This document shows, in pieces, positions 1 through 9,757 of a stretch of 19,227 nucleotides of DNA (its first letter is position 1; each line of letters begins with the position of its first letter). Both the position numbers and the translations under genes were made by a program. The notes under the pieces were generated by a model. The model was not told the origin of the DNA and ran no database searches. It saw nothing but the letters and a program-made list of their open reading frames with translations. This DNA comes from Thoreauomyces humboldtii (Eukaryota > Chytridiomycota > Chytridiomycetes > Spizellomycetales > Powellomycetaceae), in the NCBI GenBank assembly GCA_027596035.1, contig JADGJA010000423.1, forward strand, positions 1 to 19,227. The letters are read 5' to 3'.

Positions 1-2971
1 CCATCGCCCACCCCCGTCCCCATCCTTCTCCCCCCCGTGACCGAGCAGAAACCGCCAGATCTCGTCGCAAGGCTAAGATCATGGCGGAGGGACGCATGGG
101 ACGCCTGTCTGTGGACCACGGCCGGATACTGGGGAGACAAGGTTCTCACCATGACCGACGACATGCGGGATCGCTACTGGATGGCGAAGATACTCTGCGC
201 CACGGGAGAGTACGCGAGGGTGGAGAGTCTGATGGCTGGGAAGAGACATCTGCTGGCTTCCAATCTGCCATGTCGATACATGGCCACCTTGTGCGCCATC
301 AAACTGAAGGACTGGTCGAGGGCAGAGGAGCTCCTGAGAGAGGCTCCTTTCACTCCGGGCCAAGACGTTGATGGGATCAAGGTGAGACATGAGGGACCCA
401 TGCTCCGCATGTCTCAAAGAACGTGTCAGCCTTACGCTTCCGCTCGGTCTCCTCTCTCATCAGCTCGTAGCATCCATGTGGCACCTCGATGGACTGGTGG
501 CGAGCAAGCAAGCCGAACCTGCACGCGCAAAGGAGAGCATGAAGAAGGCCGTCATGGAAGACCCACGTTGCGTCGAGGCTTTCACCTGGCTTCTCGACAA
601 CCACGTGCTGTCAAAGGCGGAAGGTGAGAGACCAACGATCGACTCCGCATAGCTTGACCCGCGTCAGTGCTGACGCTTGCAGCATCGCGAAAGAGCTGGC
701 TCTTGTGCAGTCCGTCGACTTTTCCATGTGCGGTGACGACCAGGAGGTGATTCGAGCGCTGTATCTGACTAGCCTGAAGACCGTAAGTGGCTGAGCGTCG
801 CGTTCACTACCCTGGGCTGTATGTGGCTGATCCGATTGGTAGTACGATGAGCCGAAGATCGTTGAACTAGAAACAAAGTACAAATTGAAGGGAAATTACG
901 ATCTCCTGCTTCGCCGGGCAGAGGCGCTCTTTGACCAGTGTCGATACGCCAAATGTTATAGCATCACTTCTGCGTGAGTACCATCGCTCCTCTGTACTTC
1001 CTCTGTTCTTTCACTTGCTGAACATTTTCGGTTTTGTAGAATGTGCAAAGAGGATCCTCACTACGGAGCTCTTGTGCCGATCCATGTTTCTTGCATACAG
1101 GAGCTAGGTTTTCAAACCGAACTCTTCGCGTACTCCCACCGACTCGTCGACGACTTTCCCGACCGTGCCTCCACCTGGTACGCCGTCGGGGCATACTACA
1201 TGACCATCAAAAACAATCTCGAAGCCCGCAAGTACTTTGGCAAGAGCACGGAAATTGACAGCAACTTTGCCCCAGGGTGGCTGGGCTATGCCCACTCGTT
1301 CGCGGCGGAAAGCGACGTGGATCAAGCCATCTCGGCTTACGCAACGGCTGCCAAGCTGTTCAATGGGTAATCAGCGGGAGGAATTTCTTGCAGAAACATG
1401 GAGATTGTGCTGACGGTTTTGTGTTGGGTTGGATCGATCAGGTACCACGTCCCGCTCATGCATCTCGGGACGCACTACATCCTTTCGAGGAATTTAGGAC
1501 TTGCGGAAGACTACCTGTTGCTAGCTGAGGGTCTGAACGACTCGGATCCTACGCTGCTGCACGAGCTGGGATCCCTCTACCTGACGTTGGAAAAGTAAGA
1601 CTTGGGGTAACTTATGTCAATCTGGAGACGGCGACCCGTCACTGAAACGCTTGCTCTGCAGTTTCGGGAAGGCGATCGAATACTTTGAGCGTGCCCTCCG
1701 ATTGGCCGACGATCACGACTTTGCCACCGTGCAATGGGAGACGACGTGGTTTATGCTGGCGCAGGCGCATCGCAAGAACGGGTACGGCCAATTTTCCTAG
1801 ATCTACCGTATGCAGTTCCTACCTAACCAATCTGATCTCGATTTGTACGTCTGCAGGGATATTGCGAAAGCAATCTGCTACGCGCAGAGGGTACTGGCAC
1901 TCAACAGGAACGCTGCGCAGGCGCATACGTTGCTCGGGTACATCGCTCATGAGGAACGGAAGTTCGGAGTTGCCTTGGAGCACTATCAGACCGTGAGTGC
2001 TGTCTCCTTGATGCCCTGGATTGCAAGGGACTTCGTCGGAGTCGGGAGTCGTCAGAACGCTTACATGTCGCATTCCTCAGTCCCTTTCATACGATCCGAA
2101 CGACACCGTCACTCATGACCTCTTTCAGCTCGCTCTCAAAGATCAGTCCAAAGTCGATCTCGATCCGCATCTTCCTGAAGGCGTGGCAGAAGATGTGCTG
2201 TTGAAGGACTACTTCCTTCCACCGGACCTCGAGTCGTACCGAGAGTTCGACGATCACCTCATGCTCACTGGGCAAGGAGGAGAGGATGGGGAACACACCA
2301 TGTCGCCTTCCTTCGACACCGACCCACAAGACGGGAACGCATACGGACTAGGTGGCGATCGGGTCGGCGGCGCCAACGACGGCGGAAACGATCCGGACGG
2401 ACAGTCGTCATCACAACCACACACTCAACTTCCCCTCTTCAAGATACCCTTCCCCCCGCTTCGACCGTCCCGCACCCACCAAACCAGCACCACGACATCG
2501 AGCAGCGAGGAGACGACACCCAACATGATGATGACGGACACACCGGGTCCACCGCCGTCCTTCTCCCGTCGACCAGGGAACGTCAACATCATGACCCCGT
2601 CTTCCTCAAACGCGCCCACACCCTCCACGGACGCATCCTCACTGGCATCCCCGTCCTGGCCGCAAAGACTCAACCCCACCGGACGACCCCCCGCTTTTGC
2701 GCTGTTCCCGAACGCCAACCTTCCCCGCGTCCAGCATCCCACCGAGTCGAGCACCCCCGACAGCGCGGCGAGAGGAGGAGCACAGTGGGGCACGACTCCG
2801 GACGGATACGGCGGGGGAGTGGGAGTGGGGGTTGGGTTCGAGACAACGCCTGTGGGTCGGAGGATGACGTCGACGTCGCATGTGCCGAATACCCCAAGTG
2901 ATGGAAACATCAGCATGGAGATGGATATGGACGTGGATGGCGACGATGAGGATGATGGTGATGTCCTCTAA
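1..2971 (+). CDS. CDC16: Anaphase-promoting complex subunit CDC16/APC6 (Cut9-like), 5' partial, nine exons
   Basis: TPR scaffold subunit of the APC/C ubiquitin ligase, which drives mitotic cyclin and securin destruction in the nucleus. Inferred exons: <1-381, 464-623, 694-782, 843-973, 1040-1366, 1442-1594, 1662-1781, 1857-1992 and 2081-2971, about 795 codons in one open frame. Recognition rests on order and spacing typical of CDC16: RYWMAKILCATGEYARVESL near the start, then AFTWLLDNHVL, the block WYAVGAYYM...EARKYFGKS (1180-1250), GWLGYAHSFAAESDVDQAISAY (split here as GWLGYAHSF and DVDQAISAY), then LLHELGSLYL and YIAHEERKFGVALEHY, each in TPR register. The frame is open to base 1 with no convincing ATG, so the true start probably lies upstream. 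The last exon encodes about 200 residues rich in Ser, Thr, Pro and Gly, ending in an acidic tail (MEMDMDVDGDDEDD). Introns are 60-88 nt. Intron 2 needs an AAG acceptor at 693 to stay in frame. Family identity is confident; exact splice sites are inferred. Confidence 0.88.
624..693 (+). other. CDC16 intron 2 with non-consensus AAAG 3' splice site
   Basis: The donor is a good GTGAGA. The best-looking acceptor, TTGCAG ending at 682, breaks frame. Splicing after GCGAAAG at 693 restores it, giving HVLSKAEELALVQSVDFS, which has the spacing expected of Cut9/CDC16 proteins as I remember them. A branch-like GCTGAC lies at about 670-675. Confidence 0.55.
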
Positions 2972-4420
2972 CGATGACGGGGCGTGTGGGAAGAACGTGG
3001 ACGAGGGGAAAACGGGGCTTGGAAGGAATGCGAAGGGGCATCTAGTTTGGTGGTGGAACGGGGAAGATGGGAAGCTCCTTCTGAAAAGGTCACCTTCGTT
3101 GTTTATTTTTTTGACCTGTGTCTTTGACACACATATATACTCGAACCTTTCGATACCGGCAGCTCACGGTGTCTCGCAAACTGTAAAGTCGAGACACCGA
3201 ACGAGGGCTCCTCCTGGGCTCCCCCGAACGAGGAAATCGGCAGGGAGGATTCCAGAATTTAAGGTTTTAGACTCGCTTCGGGCATCAGCATACGCAGCTT
3301 GATGACATGCTTCGTCTTGGAGAGGGCGCTTGTCGGGCCTGAATTATCAAGATATGGCAAACATGCGAGGAAGATCTACGCAAGTCCTTTCGGGGCGTCC
3401 ACGTGTCGATAAGATCTGAAGTCTCTGGACATACATGTAAAGCTGACAATTGCGGTGCTCTTCAATTTCAGGTCGAAATAGGCAATCGCGTTTCGCTAAT
3501 TTCAGAACGTTGACGTTCGTGCATCTGGTCACCCGGCTAGAGGCGCGACGACGGAAAAGAATTCGGAGCAACGCAACGTGCTCAGATTTCCGGCTGCACA
3601 CCGATTCCAAAATGACTCTCGGAGACGTTTCTTTCTAACACAATACAGGTGACAGAGTAAGATCCCGGTGACTTACACTCATATCCTGTTTTTGGACATT
3701 GTGTTAGGGTTTGCACCTGGGAGACAAGCAGAGAGCGACTAGATCGAAACCGAAATGACAATTCATCTGGCCGCGCCTCATCCCCGATAATGAAAGCGGT
3801 CAGAGTCGTCAAAAATACGACTTTAGCCATCTTTTTGCCTCGTAACGTGAACGAAGACCGCGCTATCGCTCGAGGGCTGCCCGCTGAACTTTCGCAGGAC
3901 CTGTCGAAACAGGGTGCCGCTGCCGTTTTCAGGTTTTCAGCCCGGCGCCCACCTGCTGCATAGGTGTCCATAGCTGACCTGCCGCTATGTCTCTCCGAGC
4001 CATTTCACAGCACTTTGACACCGAGTTTCGTGTGGCCGCTGTCGCTCGTTGTGCCATGTGTTTCTCAAGACCGCCGCCTATATGTACGGATGTCAACCCC
4101 AACTGCCGAAACGTTCGTTTCATAGGATGTCGCCCTAGCGGCACAAAAAAAAAACGGTAGCAAGGTCGAAGAAACGGCAATCCTCAAGGTCTTTGAAGGT
4201 CGAGCCGCAGTTGCCGTTACGTTCGTCAAACAATGGTGGCCTCGTAAATGCTCAACGAAGGAGGTAAGATGACCGTTGCCGTTTTGACTTCGGAACACTG
4301 CAGAGCGAGAGTGGCATTCCGACCCAACTCTCGCAGCTTCCAGCGCGCCGCTCGTCAGCCACCTGAACGGCTTCGAGTATCGCTAGTTCAAGTGAGTCTG
4401 AAAGGGAGTGAGTGTATTTG
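2972..4420. other. Intergenic region without a supported gene
   Basis: The first 150-250 bases are probably the CDC16 3' UTR: T-rich around 3100-3115, with ACACATATATAC near 3130. The remaining kilobase has several ORFs of 60-130 codons on both strands, none with recognisable domains, splice-linked partners or coding-like composition. A run of A (9) sits near 4145. GC-rich TGCCG/CGGCA words recur between 3908 and 4280 without a fixed period. I see no tRNA or other RNA gene here. Confidence 0.5.
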
Positions 4421-4429
4421 CATAAAAGG
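4421..4429 (+). promoter_or_regulatory. Probable TATA box of the secreted repeat-protein gene
   Basis: CATAAAAGG lies about 115 bases before the ATG at 4544. It is followed by a C/T- and A-rich leader (4460-4543) typical of a fungal 5' UTR, and the start context is CTCCACCATGAG, a strong eukaryotic initiation context. Confidence 0.5.
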
Positions 4430-4543
4430 TTGAGCAAGTGATCCTCGATCGTGCCGTATCATTAACCTCCGATAACAAACTTTTCACTCATTTCACCCTC
4501 GCACTCATTGAACCCATCCCATTTCACCTGCAAAACCTCCACC

Positions 4544-5980
4544 ATGAGACTCACCAGTCTAATCACCGCCATCATTCTCTGCAGTTCACTCGTAGTCTCC
4601 GCTCCCACCCATCGCCGCGCTTCCAAGTCCAGCGAAGTCCCGAACATCGCAAATCTTTCGACAGTGCAAAGACCAGTCCCCATACCTTTCTCGATCGCAA
4701 GTCCCAGCAAAGTTCTCGGTGAGCTTGCCGCTGCCGCCAGCCTCACAGTATCAACATCGCGGCCTGCTGTCACCACCGGAAGCGGCAACGACACCACGAC
4801 AACTTCCTCCACAAAGGCTTCGACAGCCACTCAGGTCGCAAAAAAGAAAGCAGGAGCGGCTGCAGGAGGTACCGTCGCCGGTGGCACGAGAGCGAAGCCT
4901 GCCAACCCTGTCAACGGAGCCGTGACTCCCAAGCGCACTTCTCACGCTGGAGCCACCAAGAAAAGCGCGGGAAAGGTGGGAGGAGCTGCCGCAAGGACGG
5001 GTGCCAAAGCCGGCACCGCCAAGACCGGCAAAGGCAAAGGAGCGGCCAAAGCCGGTACGGGCGCAGCAACTACCAAGAAGGGCACCAAAGTTGGAGGCGC
5101 GAAGGTCGGCAAGACGAAAGGAGCGACGAAACCAAAAGGGGCTGGCAAAGCTGGTACCAGCGTCGCGACCGGAAAGACGGGTGCCAAAACCGGAGCAGCC
5201 AAAGTCGGCAAAGCGAAAGGAGCGGCGAAAGCTGCCAAAACCGGCAAGGCAAAGGCAGCGCCCAAAGCTGGTACCGTCGTGGTGATTACCAAGACGGGGG
5301 CCAAAGTCGGAGCTGCCGAAGCTGGCCAGGCGAGACGTCCGTCCAAAGTTGGCACTAGCACCACTGCTGCTAAGACGAGTGCTAAAGCCGGCGCTGCCAA
5401 GACCGGCACAGCGAAGAAAACTACTACCACCGGAGCTACCAAGGTCGGCAAAGCAAAAGGAACGGCTAAGATTGGCACGGGTGCCACTGCAGCAAAACCG
5501 GGCGCTAAGGCTGGCGCTGCGAAGGCCGGCAAAGCGAAAGGAGCGGCAAAAGCTGGCACTGTGGTCGCGCGGCCCAAGACGCATGCTAAAACCGGAGCTG
5601 CCAAGGCCGGCAAAGCGAAGGGAACGACCAAAGCTGGTGTTCAGGTCACGACCACGAAAGTCAGCGCCGTCAAGACCAGCAAAATAAACGCGGCGGGACG
5701 GACCACAAGCGCCGGCAAAAGAGTACCTCCTGCGAAATCCGGAAATGCGACCGCCCGTACGAGGCAGGGTGCCAAAGCGAAACCTGTCAACAGCGGACAA
5801 GCTAGAGCTGCAGCTGGAAGGACAACAAACGGAAGAGTAGCGAAGGCCGGAACGGCAGCAAGGACTCGAACAACGGCGAAGAAGGCCGGAATCACCGTGA
5901 CAGGAGCGGGGGCAAAGAATGCAGGAGCAGGCAGAAGGCCGGCAGCGAAAGCTGGCTCGCGAGGAGCAAGGGTCGGATGA
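4544..5980 (+). CDS. Secreted Lys/Ala/Gly-rich repeat protein (histone H1-tail-like composition)
   Basis: A single-exon protein of 478 residues. The start at 4544 is preferred over an in-frame ATG 36 bases upstream because it has a CCACC context and places a classic signal peptide at the very N-terminus: MRLTSLITAIILCSSLVVSA, cleavage probably near residues 19-20. Next come HRR at about 23-25 (possible dibasic processing), a Ser/Thr-rich stretch to about residue 100 with the N-glycosylation-type sites NLS and NDT, then about 370 residues dominated by K, A, G and T. No globular domain or cysteine framework is visible after the signal peptide, and acidic residues are very rare, so the mature protein must be strongly basic. 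It resembles histone H1 C-terminal tails in composition, but the signal peptide argues for secretion or the cell wall. Function is unknown. An AATAAA follows 144 bases after the stop. Confidence 0.8.
   Translation: MRLTSLITAIILCSSLVVSAPTHRRASKSSEVPNIANLSTVQRPVPIPFSIASPSKVLGELAAAASLTVSTSRPAVTTGSGNDTTTTSSTKASTATQVAKKKAGAAAGGTVAGGTRAKPANPVNGAVTPKRTSHAGATKKSAGKVGGAAARTGAKAGTAKTGKGKGAAKAGTGAATTKKGTKVGGAKVGKTKGATKPKGAGKAGTSVATGKTGAKTGAAKVGKAKGAAKAAKTGKAKAAPKAGTVVVITKTGAKVGAAEAGQARRPSKVGTSTTAAKTSAKAGAAKTGTAKKTTTTGATKVGKAKGTAKIGTGATAAKPGAKAGAAKAGKAKGAAKAGTVVARPKTHAKTGAAKAGKAKGTTKAGVQVTTTKVSAVKTSKINAAGRTTSAGKRVPPAKSGNATARTRQGAKAKPVNSGQARAAAGRTTNGRVAKAGTAARTRTTAKKAGITVTGAGAKNAGAGRRPAAKAGSRGARVG
4955..5700 (+). 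repeat. Degenerate coding tandem repeat, basic unit 27 codons
   Basis: Eight unit starts can be aligned on a (T/A/G/P)-K codon pair, with Lys codons at 4958, 5075, 5174, 5291, 5372, 5495, 5576 and 5657. Spacings are 117, 99, 117, 81, 123, 81 and 81 bases, so the basic unit is 81 bases and longer ones carry in-frame insertions. The unit pattern is AKxGAAKAGKAKGAAKAGT followed by a variable 5-8 residue linker. Units differ at many synonymous and some non-synonymous sites, indicating an old array rather than a recent expansion. Confidence 0.8.
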
Positions 5981-6123
5981 GTTTCAGACGCCCATTCGCA
6001 GGTGGGCAGAAGCAACCGATCTCTGTCCCAAATAACGGCGAATTCAGGAAACAACCGGACTGACTTCATTGACAAAGTTCCCACGTAGAACACCATCTTC
6101 CTGTAAATATTTTCTTTTATCAA

Positions 6124-6129
6124 AATAAA
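6124..6129 (+). terminator. Polyadenylation signal AATAAA after the secreted repeat-protein gene
   Basis: Canonical AATAAA 144 bases downstream of the TGA at 5978-5980, in an AT-rich stretch following TTTTCTTTTATC. Confidence 0.6.
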
Positions 6130-6390
6130 GTCAGTTCATCATCGAAAACGGAATGAGAATGGGTAGTAAATTTAACTGTCTTAGTCGAACATTTAAAGAA
6201 TGCTCTGGTTTGCGATCTGGAGCTTCTCGTTGTGTCGATCAATACCGGTAGCTTCAAAGCTTCTCACCTAAATATGGAGACGTGGCTCGTTTCGCTTTTA
6301 GCAGACAGATCCCCGCAACTTACAGTAACTACCCACTCAGGGATTCTCCTTAGGTCCATCCTCTCGTGGTCGGTGTAGCGTACGTTCATC

Positions 6391-8911
6391 ATGGGATCGT
6401 GCTGCAGCAAAGTGTCCTCGAACTCTAAGAATCCAAACACGGTAACGCCGGATCTGGTGCGTGAGACGAAGCCGTTGGAGTCACAGACGCAAGCTGATCC
6501 CCAATCACCGAACGCCGAAAAACCCACAAGAGCTGATCCCAAGCCATCACGATGGCCGTCCGACACGGATATTGCGGAGAGATTTGGCATCCCTCCCGCA
6601 CTTGCCAACCTTCCGAACCGTCTATCCCCCCTTCATGCAAAACCCGTCCACCTCATCAAGCCGCTCACCGATAAGACTTCGAGAGCGGCTGCCCAATTCT
6701 CCGTCACTGAGGAAGGCCGGGATCTGCTGACTGGGATCAGTAAGCCTTTATCTGTGATCGCAATCTCGGGAACCTTTCGACACGGCAAATCGTTTCTGAT
6801 GAACCAGCTGTACGGCGTTCAGAGTGGATTCGAGCTGGGGTCCACGTCTCGCGGGTGTACACGCGGAGTCTGGGCTTGGGCTTTCGAGCAGTCCGACAGG
6901 GACGATGTCCTTTTGCTACTTGACTTTGAAGGTCTCGGTGATCCTGACAATCGCAATCCGGGCTATGATATGCAACTCTTCAGCTTAGCAATATTGCTGT
7001 CTTCGACGCTCATCTTCAATCGTATCGGAAGCGCCATCGATCTCGAGCAGATCAGAAGCCTCAGGTACTCATCGCAAAGGATGTTTTCGTACGTTTGGGC
7101 AGGGAGCTGACGAAACTCGTCCACCCTTTGCCAAAGCTTCATTGCCGACTTGACCAAGCATTTGCGCACATTACCTGCAAGCGATGGAAGAGAGACGGGC
7201 GCTGACTACGACTGACACTTTCCTAGCTTGGTCTGGGTGGACTCGTTCCTCAAACATGTCGAAATCTCTCCGGGAACCCACGAGACTGACGACGAATACC
7301 TGGAACGAGTTCTTGCCGAGAGCGTCGGCTTTGACGAAGAGACAATTAACCATAACAGGGTGATTACGACCTTACGAATGACTTTTTTCCGAATCGTCAC
7401 CTCCGACGGATGCCCGTTCCCGTCCTCGGTCCCGACAAACTCCGTCACATGGAACTGGTTCGGCCTAACGAGATTCGCTCCATTTGGTACGAGGAGATGG
7501 CATCCCTCCGAGAGCTATTAGCAGAGGTGACAAAGCCGAAGAACATCTGTTCGACCGCCGACTCGAAGAGTACTCATGTGAACGGCAACGGTAAGTGCCG
7601 GAAACTGGGTGAGAGTCTCGCGCCTATCTCTCAGATTTTGGACTCATCCCGCACCATCTCCAAGACTTTGCCCTCATAATCGACTCGTACATCAGTTCAT
7701 TCAACAACAAGGCAATCCCCACCATCAGCAACGCTTGGGATACGCTTTGCGAGAACTCTCGGAATTAAGCCTTGAAAACCTGTGTTCAAAATTATAGAGC
7801 GATCATGAGTCAGCCGCTTGCCGATGCATCTACATTGTCGGAGGCGGAACTGCATGAAAACCATTGTCAAGCCCAGGCTGATGCGGTCCGAGTGTTTCGA
7901 GGAGCAATTTTAGACAAAGATGTCCAAACGCATGTCGAAGAACTCAAGGTAGAGGCAATCTACAGATCACCTCATCCCTTTCTCAAACTTACATTCAGTT
8001 GCACTTCAGGATCAGCTGGCTCGATTTGATGGCATCAAAGTCATTGGCAGCGAGTACCACACCCTTCTCATTCTGAACCACAACAACAGTCAAGCACTCT
8101 GCGAAGGCGTACGCAAAGATCTGCACGAGACCTTGACGAGCAAGGTTTCTAAGAAGTCCTTCAAAACCTTCCCAGCTTTTGAATCTGCCGTTCAGGACAC
8201 TCTGGAACGGTACTGGCAAAAGGCACGCGGGCCTGCCGCCAGTGTCGTCGGTATGGCATTCGCAGAGGCGCTCGACAAGGAGTGTCAGATGCAAGCTCTC
8301 CACTTCAAGATCAGCGACTCTGACAAGGAGGCTTTACGTCTGCGAATTGAGCAGAGGGAGCTTCGGGATCAGATCCAGATGCAGAACGACGCTATCGAGA
8401 TCAAAAGACAGAAGGCGGAGGCGTTGGAGTGGCAGCATTGGCAGGAATCCGAGGACTTGAAGAACCAGCTGCAGGAGGATCACGACAAATGGGTTGAGGA
8501 GCAGGAGAACATACTTGAACAGCGGCTCAATTCCGCTCAAGAATGGCAAGAACGGCAACTCAGGAAACGAGATGCCGAGAACGAGCAGGAGCTGGAGGCT
8601 GTGAAGAGGATGAACAATCAGCAGGTATTTTCTTATGTGAATTCGAGTGATAACCCACTGGCATCTCACAAAACGGCACGGAACAGATTCAGGCGCTCAA
8701 AGCAGAGCTGGCGAGAGATCGAGCAACCTATGAAAATACTGTCCAACAGTTCAACGATCGTCTAAGGATTGTATCACAGTATCCCTCGCCGGGGCCAAGC
8801 CCGTGGCAAGTAATGTCCTCGGGACGATACTGTCAAGGGACCCTGGGACGGGGCTCCACGAGACCTGGTGGAACCTGCGGACGTCCTCGTCCATGCCAAT
8901 ATCATGGGTGA
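6391..8911 (+). pseudogene. Guanylate-binding-protein/atlastin-like large GTPase, multiply disrupted
   Basis: Inferred exons: 6391-7064, 7137-7590, 7635-7948, 8010-8624 and 8687-8911. Exon 1 is intact. It has MGSCCSK at the N-terminus, a P-loop GTFRHGKS (residues 127-134), switch-type CTRGVW (156-161) and DFEGLGD (from 178), then LAILLSSTLIFN, all diagnostic of the GBP G domain. Downstream homology stays clear (FIADLTKHLRTLP, HFPSLVWV, DEYLERVL, FFPNRHLRRMPVP, WDTLCENS). However, it is interrupted by TGA at 7213-7215, a -1 shift at the T run 7383-7388, and TAA at 7766-7768. The RD motif expected after VWV reads VWVDSF with no Arg. Exons 4-5 keep an intact helical coiled-coil region rich in Glu, Gln, Lys and Arg; the end CQYHG is not a CaaX box. 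GBPs are dynamin-superfamily GTPases acting on membranes. This copy could make only a truncated protein of about 251 residues unless readthrough or frameshifting occurs. Sequencing error could explain one lesion, not readily all. Confidence 0.7.
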
Positions 8912-9688
8912 ACCCCAAGGTCGTTAAGCAGCTGGTCGCGCTTCCATGTGTATCATCCTGATTCTTCATTACGTTCTTTCCCTTGAAGGCACGCAGAAAG
9001 TGGAAGAATAGCAGTATATGCTTGCGAAGGTCCGCAATTTAGATGGCCGCACTATTGGATTTCGCTTTCAACATCATCAAAATGTTCACTTTGCGCCGCT
9101 GCAAAGTCTCAGGATTCTGGGTGCTTGACGAATTCGCCGTGAGACCCTTTGAACTTGGTCCGCGTGTGTGCTGTGACAGATTGCGTTTTGAGAGCTTACA
9201 TCCTAGGTGCAAACATGCAGGCAAGGAATGGGAAGAGGAGAGGAGAAGGGGAAGTGAAGGCAGAGGGAAGGCGGGCAGAGGGCAGCGGCAGCGCTGAATT
9301 CTTTGCTGCCGAAGGCGCTTACGTGGGCTGCCAACTCCGCTCTGAGCCTCTGAACCTCTGAACAGACCTCCTAGAGGCACAAAACGATTCGAACCCTATT
9401 GTGCCCCAAGGGGTCGGCGGTTTGTCTCCCATGCACCCGCCAGCAGGCGGGCGGGTCGATGAGTGAATGGTTCCGGCCTACTTTGAAAGTCTCGGCCAAC
9501 ATCCATGTCTTTCACGCTTTACTTCGCACTTAGGATTAATCGTGGGTTTCGCATCAGTCAGAAACAATAGAGTAGTAGGTCGGGGCGGTAAACAATCTTC
9601 CCAAAAATAGTCGAGATGTCAGATCCGTTGGATTTGACAGGAGATTTTTACTATTCTCGTCGTAAAAGATGCGGTTCCTCCGGCCACC
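8912..9688. other. Intergenic region; purine-rich tract and small hairpins, no gene
   Basis: The 3' flank of the GTPase pseudogene. A strand-biased G/A tract lies at about 9222-9287 (GGAAGAGGAGAGGAGAAGGG and similar). CCTCTGAA words repeat at about 9345-9362, CCCCAAGGGG is a 10-bp palindrome near 9403, and CCCGCC/GGCGGG forms a 6-bp stem with an AGCA loop at 9436-9451. Overlapping ORFs here reflect the purine tract and have no recognisable product. Confidence 0.5.
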
Positions 9689-9695
9689 ATATAAG
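9689..9695 (+). promoter_or_regulatory. Probable TATA box of the multi-pass membrane protein gene
   Basis: ATATAAG about 70 bases before the ATG at 9758. An earlier ATG at 9616 opens a 64-codon frame that overlaps the start, but it lies upstream of this TATA box and so is probably not in the transcript. Confidence 0.4.
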
Positions 9696-9757
9696 ATTCC
9701 AAACTATGCCGAGGAATCCCCGCATCTCTATCTCGAGAAGCCAGCTATCCCACAAAC

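Noticed and set aside
680..682. CAG at 680-682 as the acceptor of CDC16 intron 2
   Set aside because: It is the better consensus, but it shifts the frame away from the clearly homologous ELALVQSVDFS stretch; the AAG at 693 keeps it.
3582..3971. A 129-codon minus-strand ORF between CDC16 and the repeat-protein gene
   Set aside because: No recognisable motif, no supporting promoter, and composition no more coding-like than neighbouring frames.
4751..5800. A 349-codon open frame on the minus strand opposite the secreted repeat protein, plus other long frames across the same span
   Set aside because: These are composition shadows: the K/A/G-rich sense repeat rarely yields stop codons in the opposite or shifted frames. 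They lack domains, and the sense frame has the signal peptide, promoter and polyA signal.
9385..9460. GATTCGAACCC, resembling a minus-strand tRNA T-loop (GGGTTCGAATC)
   Set aside because: The bases flanking the loop do not form the 5-bp T-stem, and no acceptor, D or anticodon arm could be paired around it.
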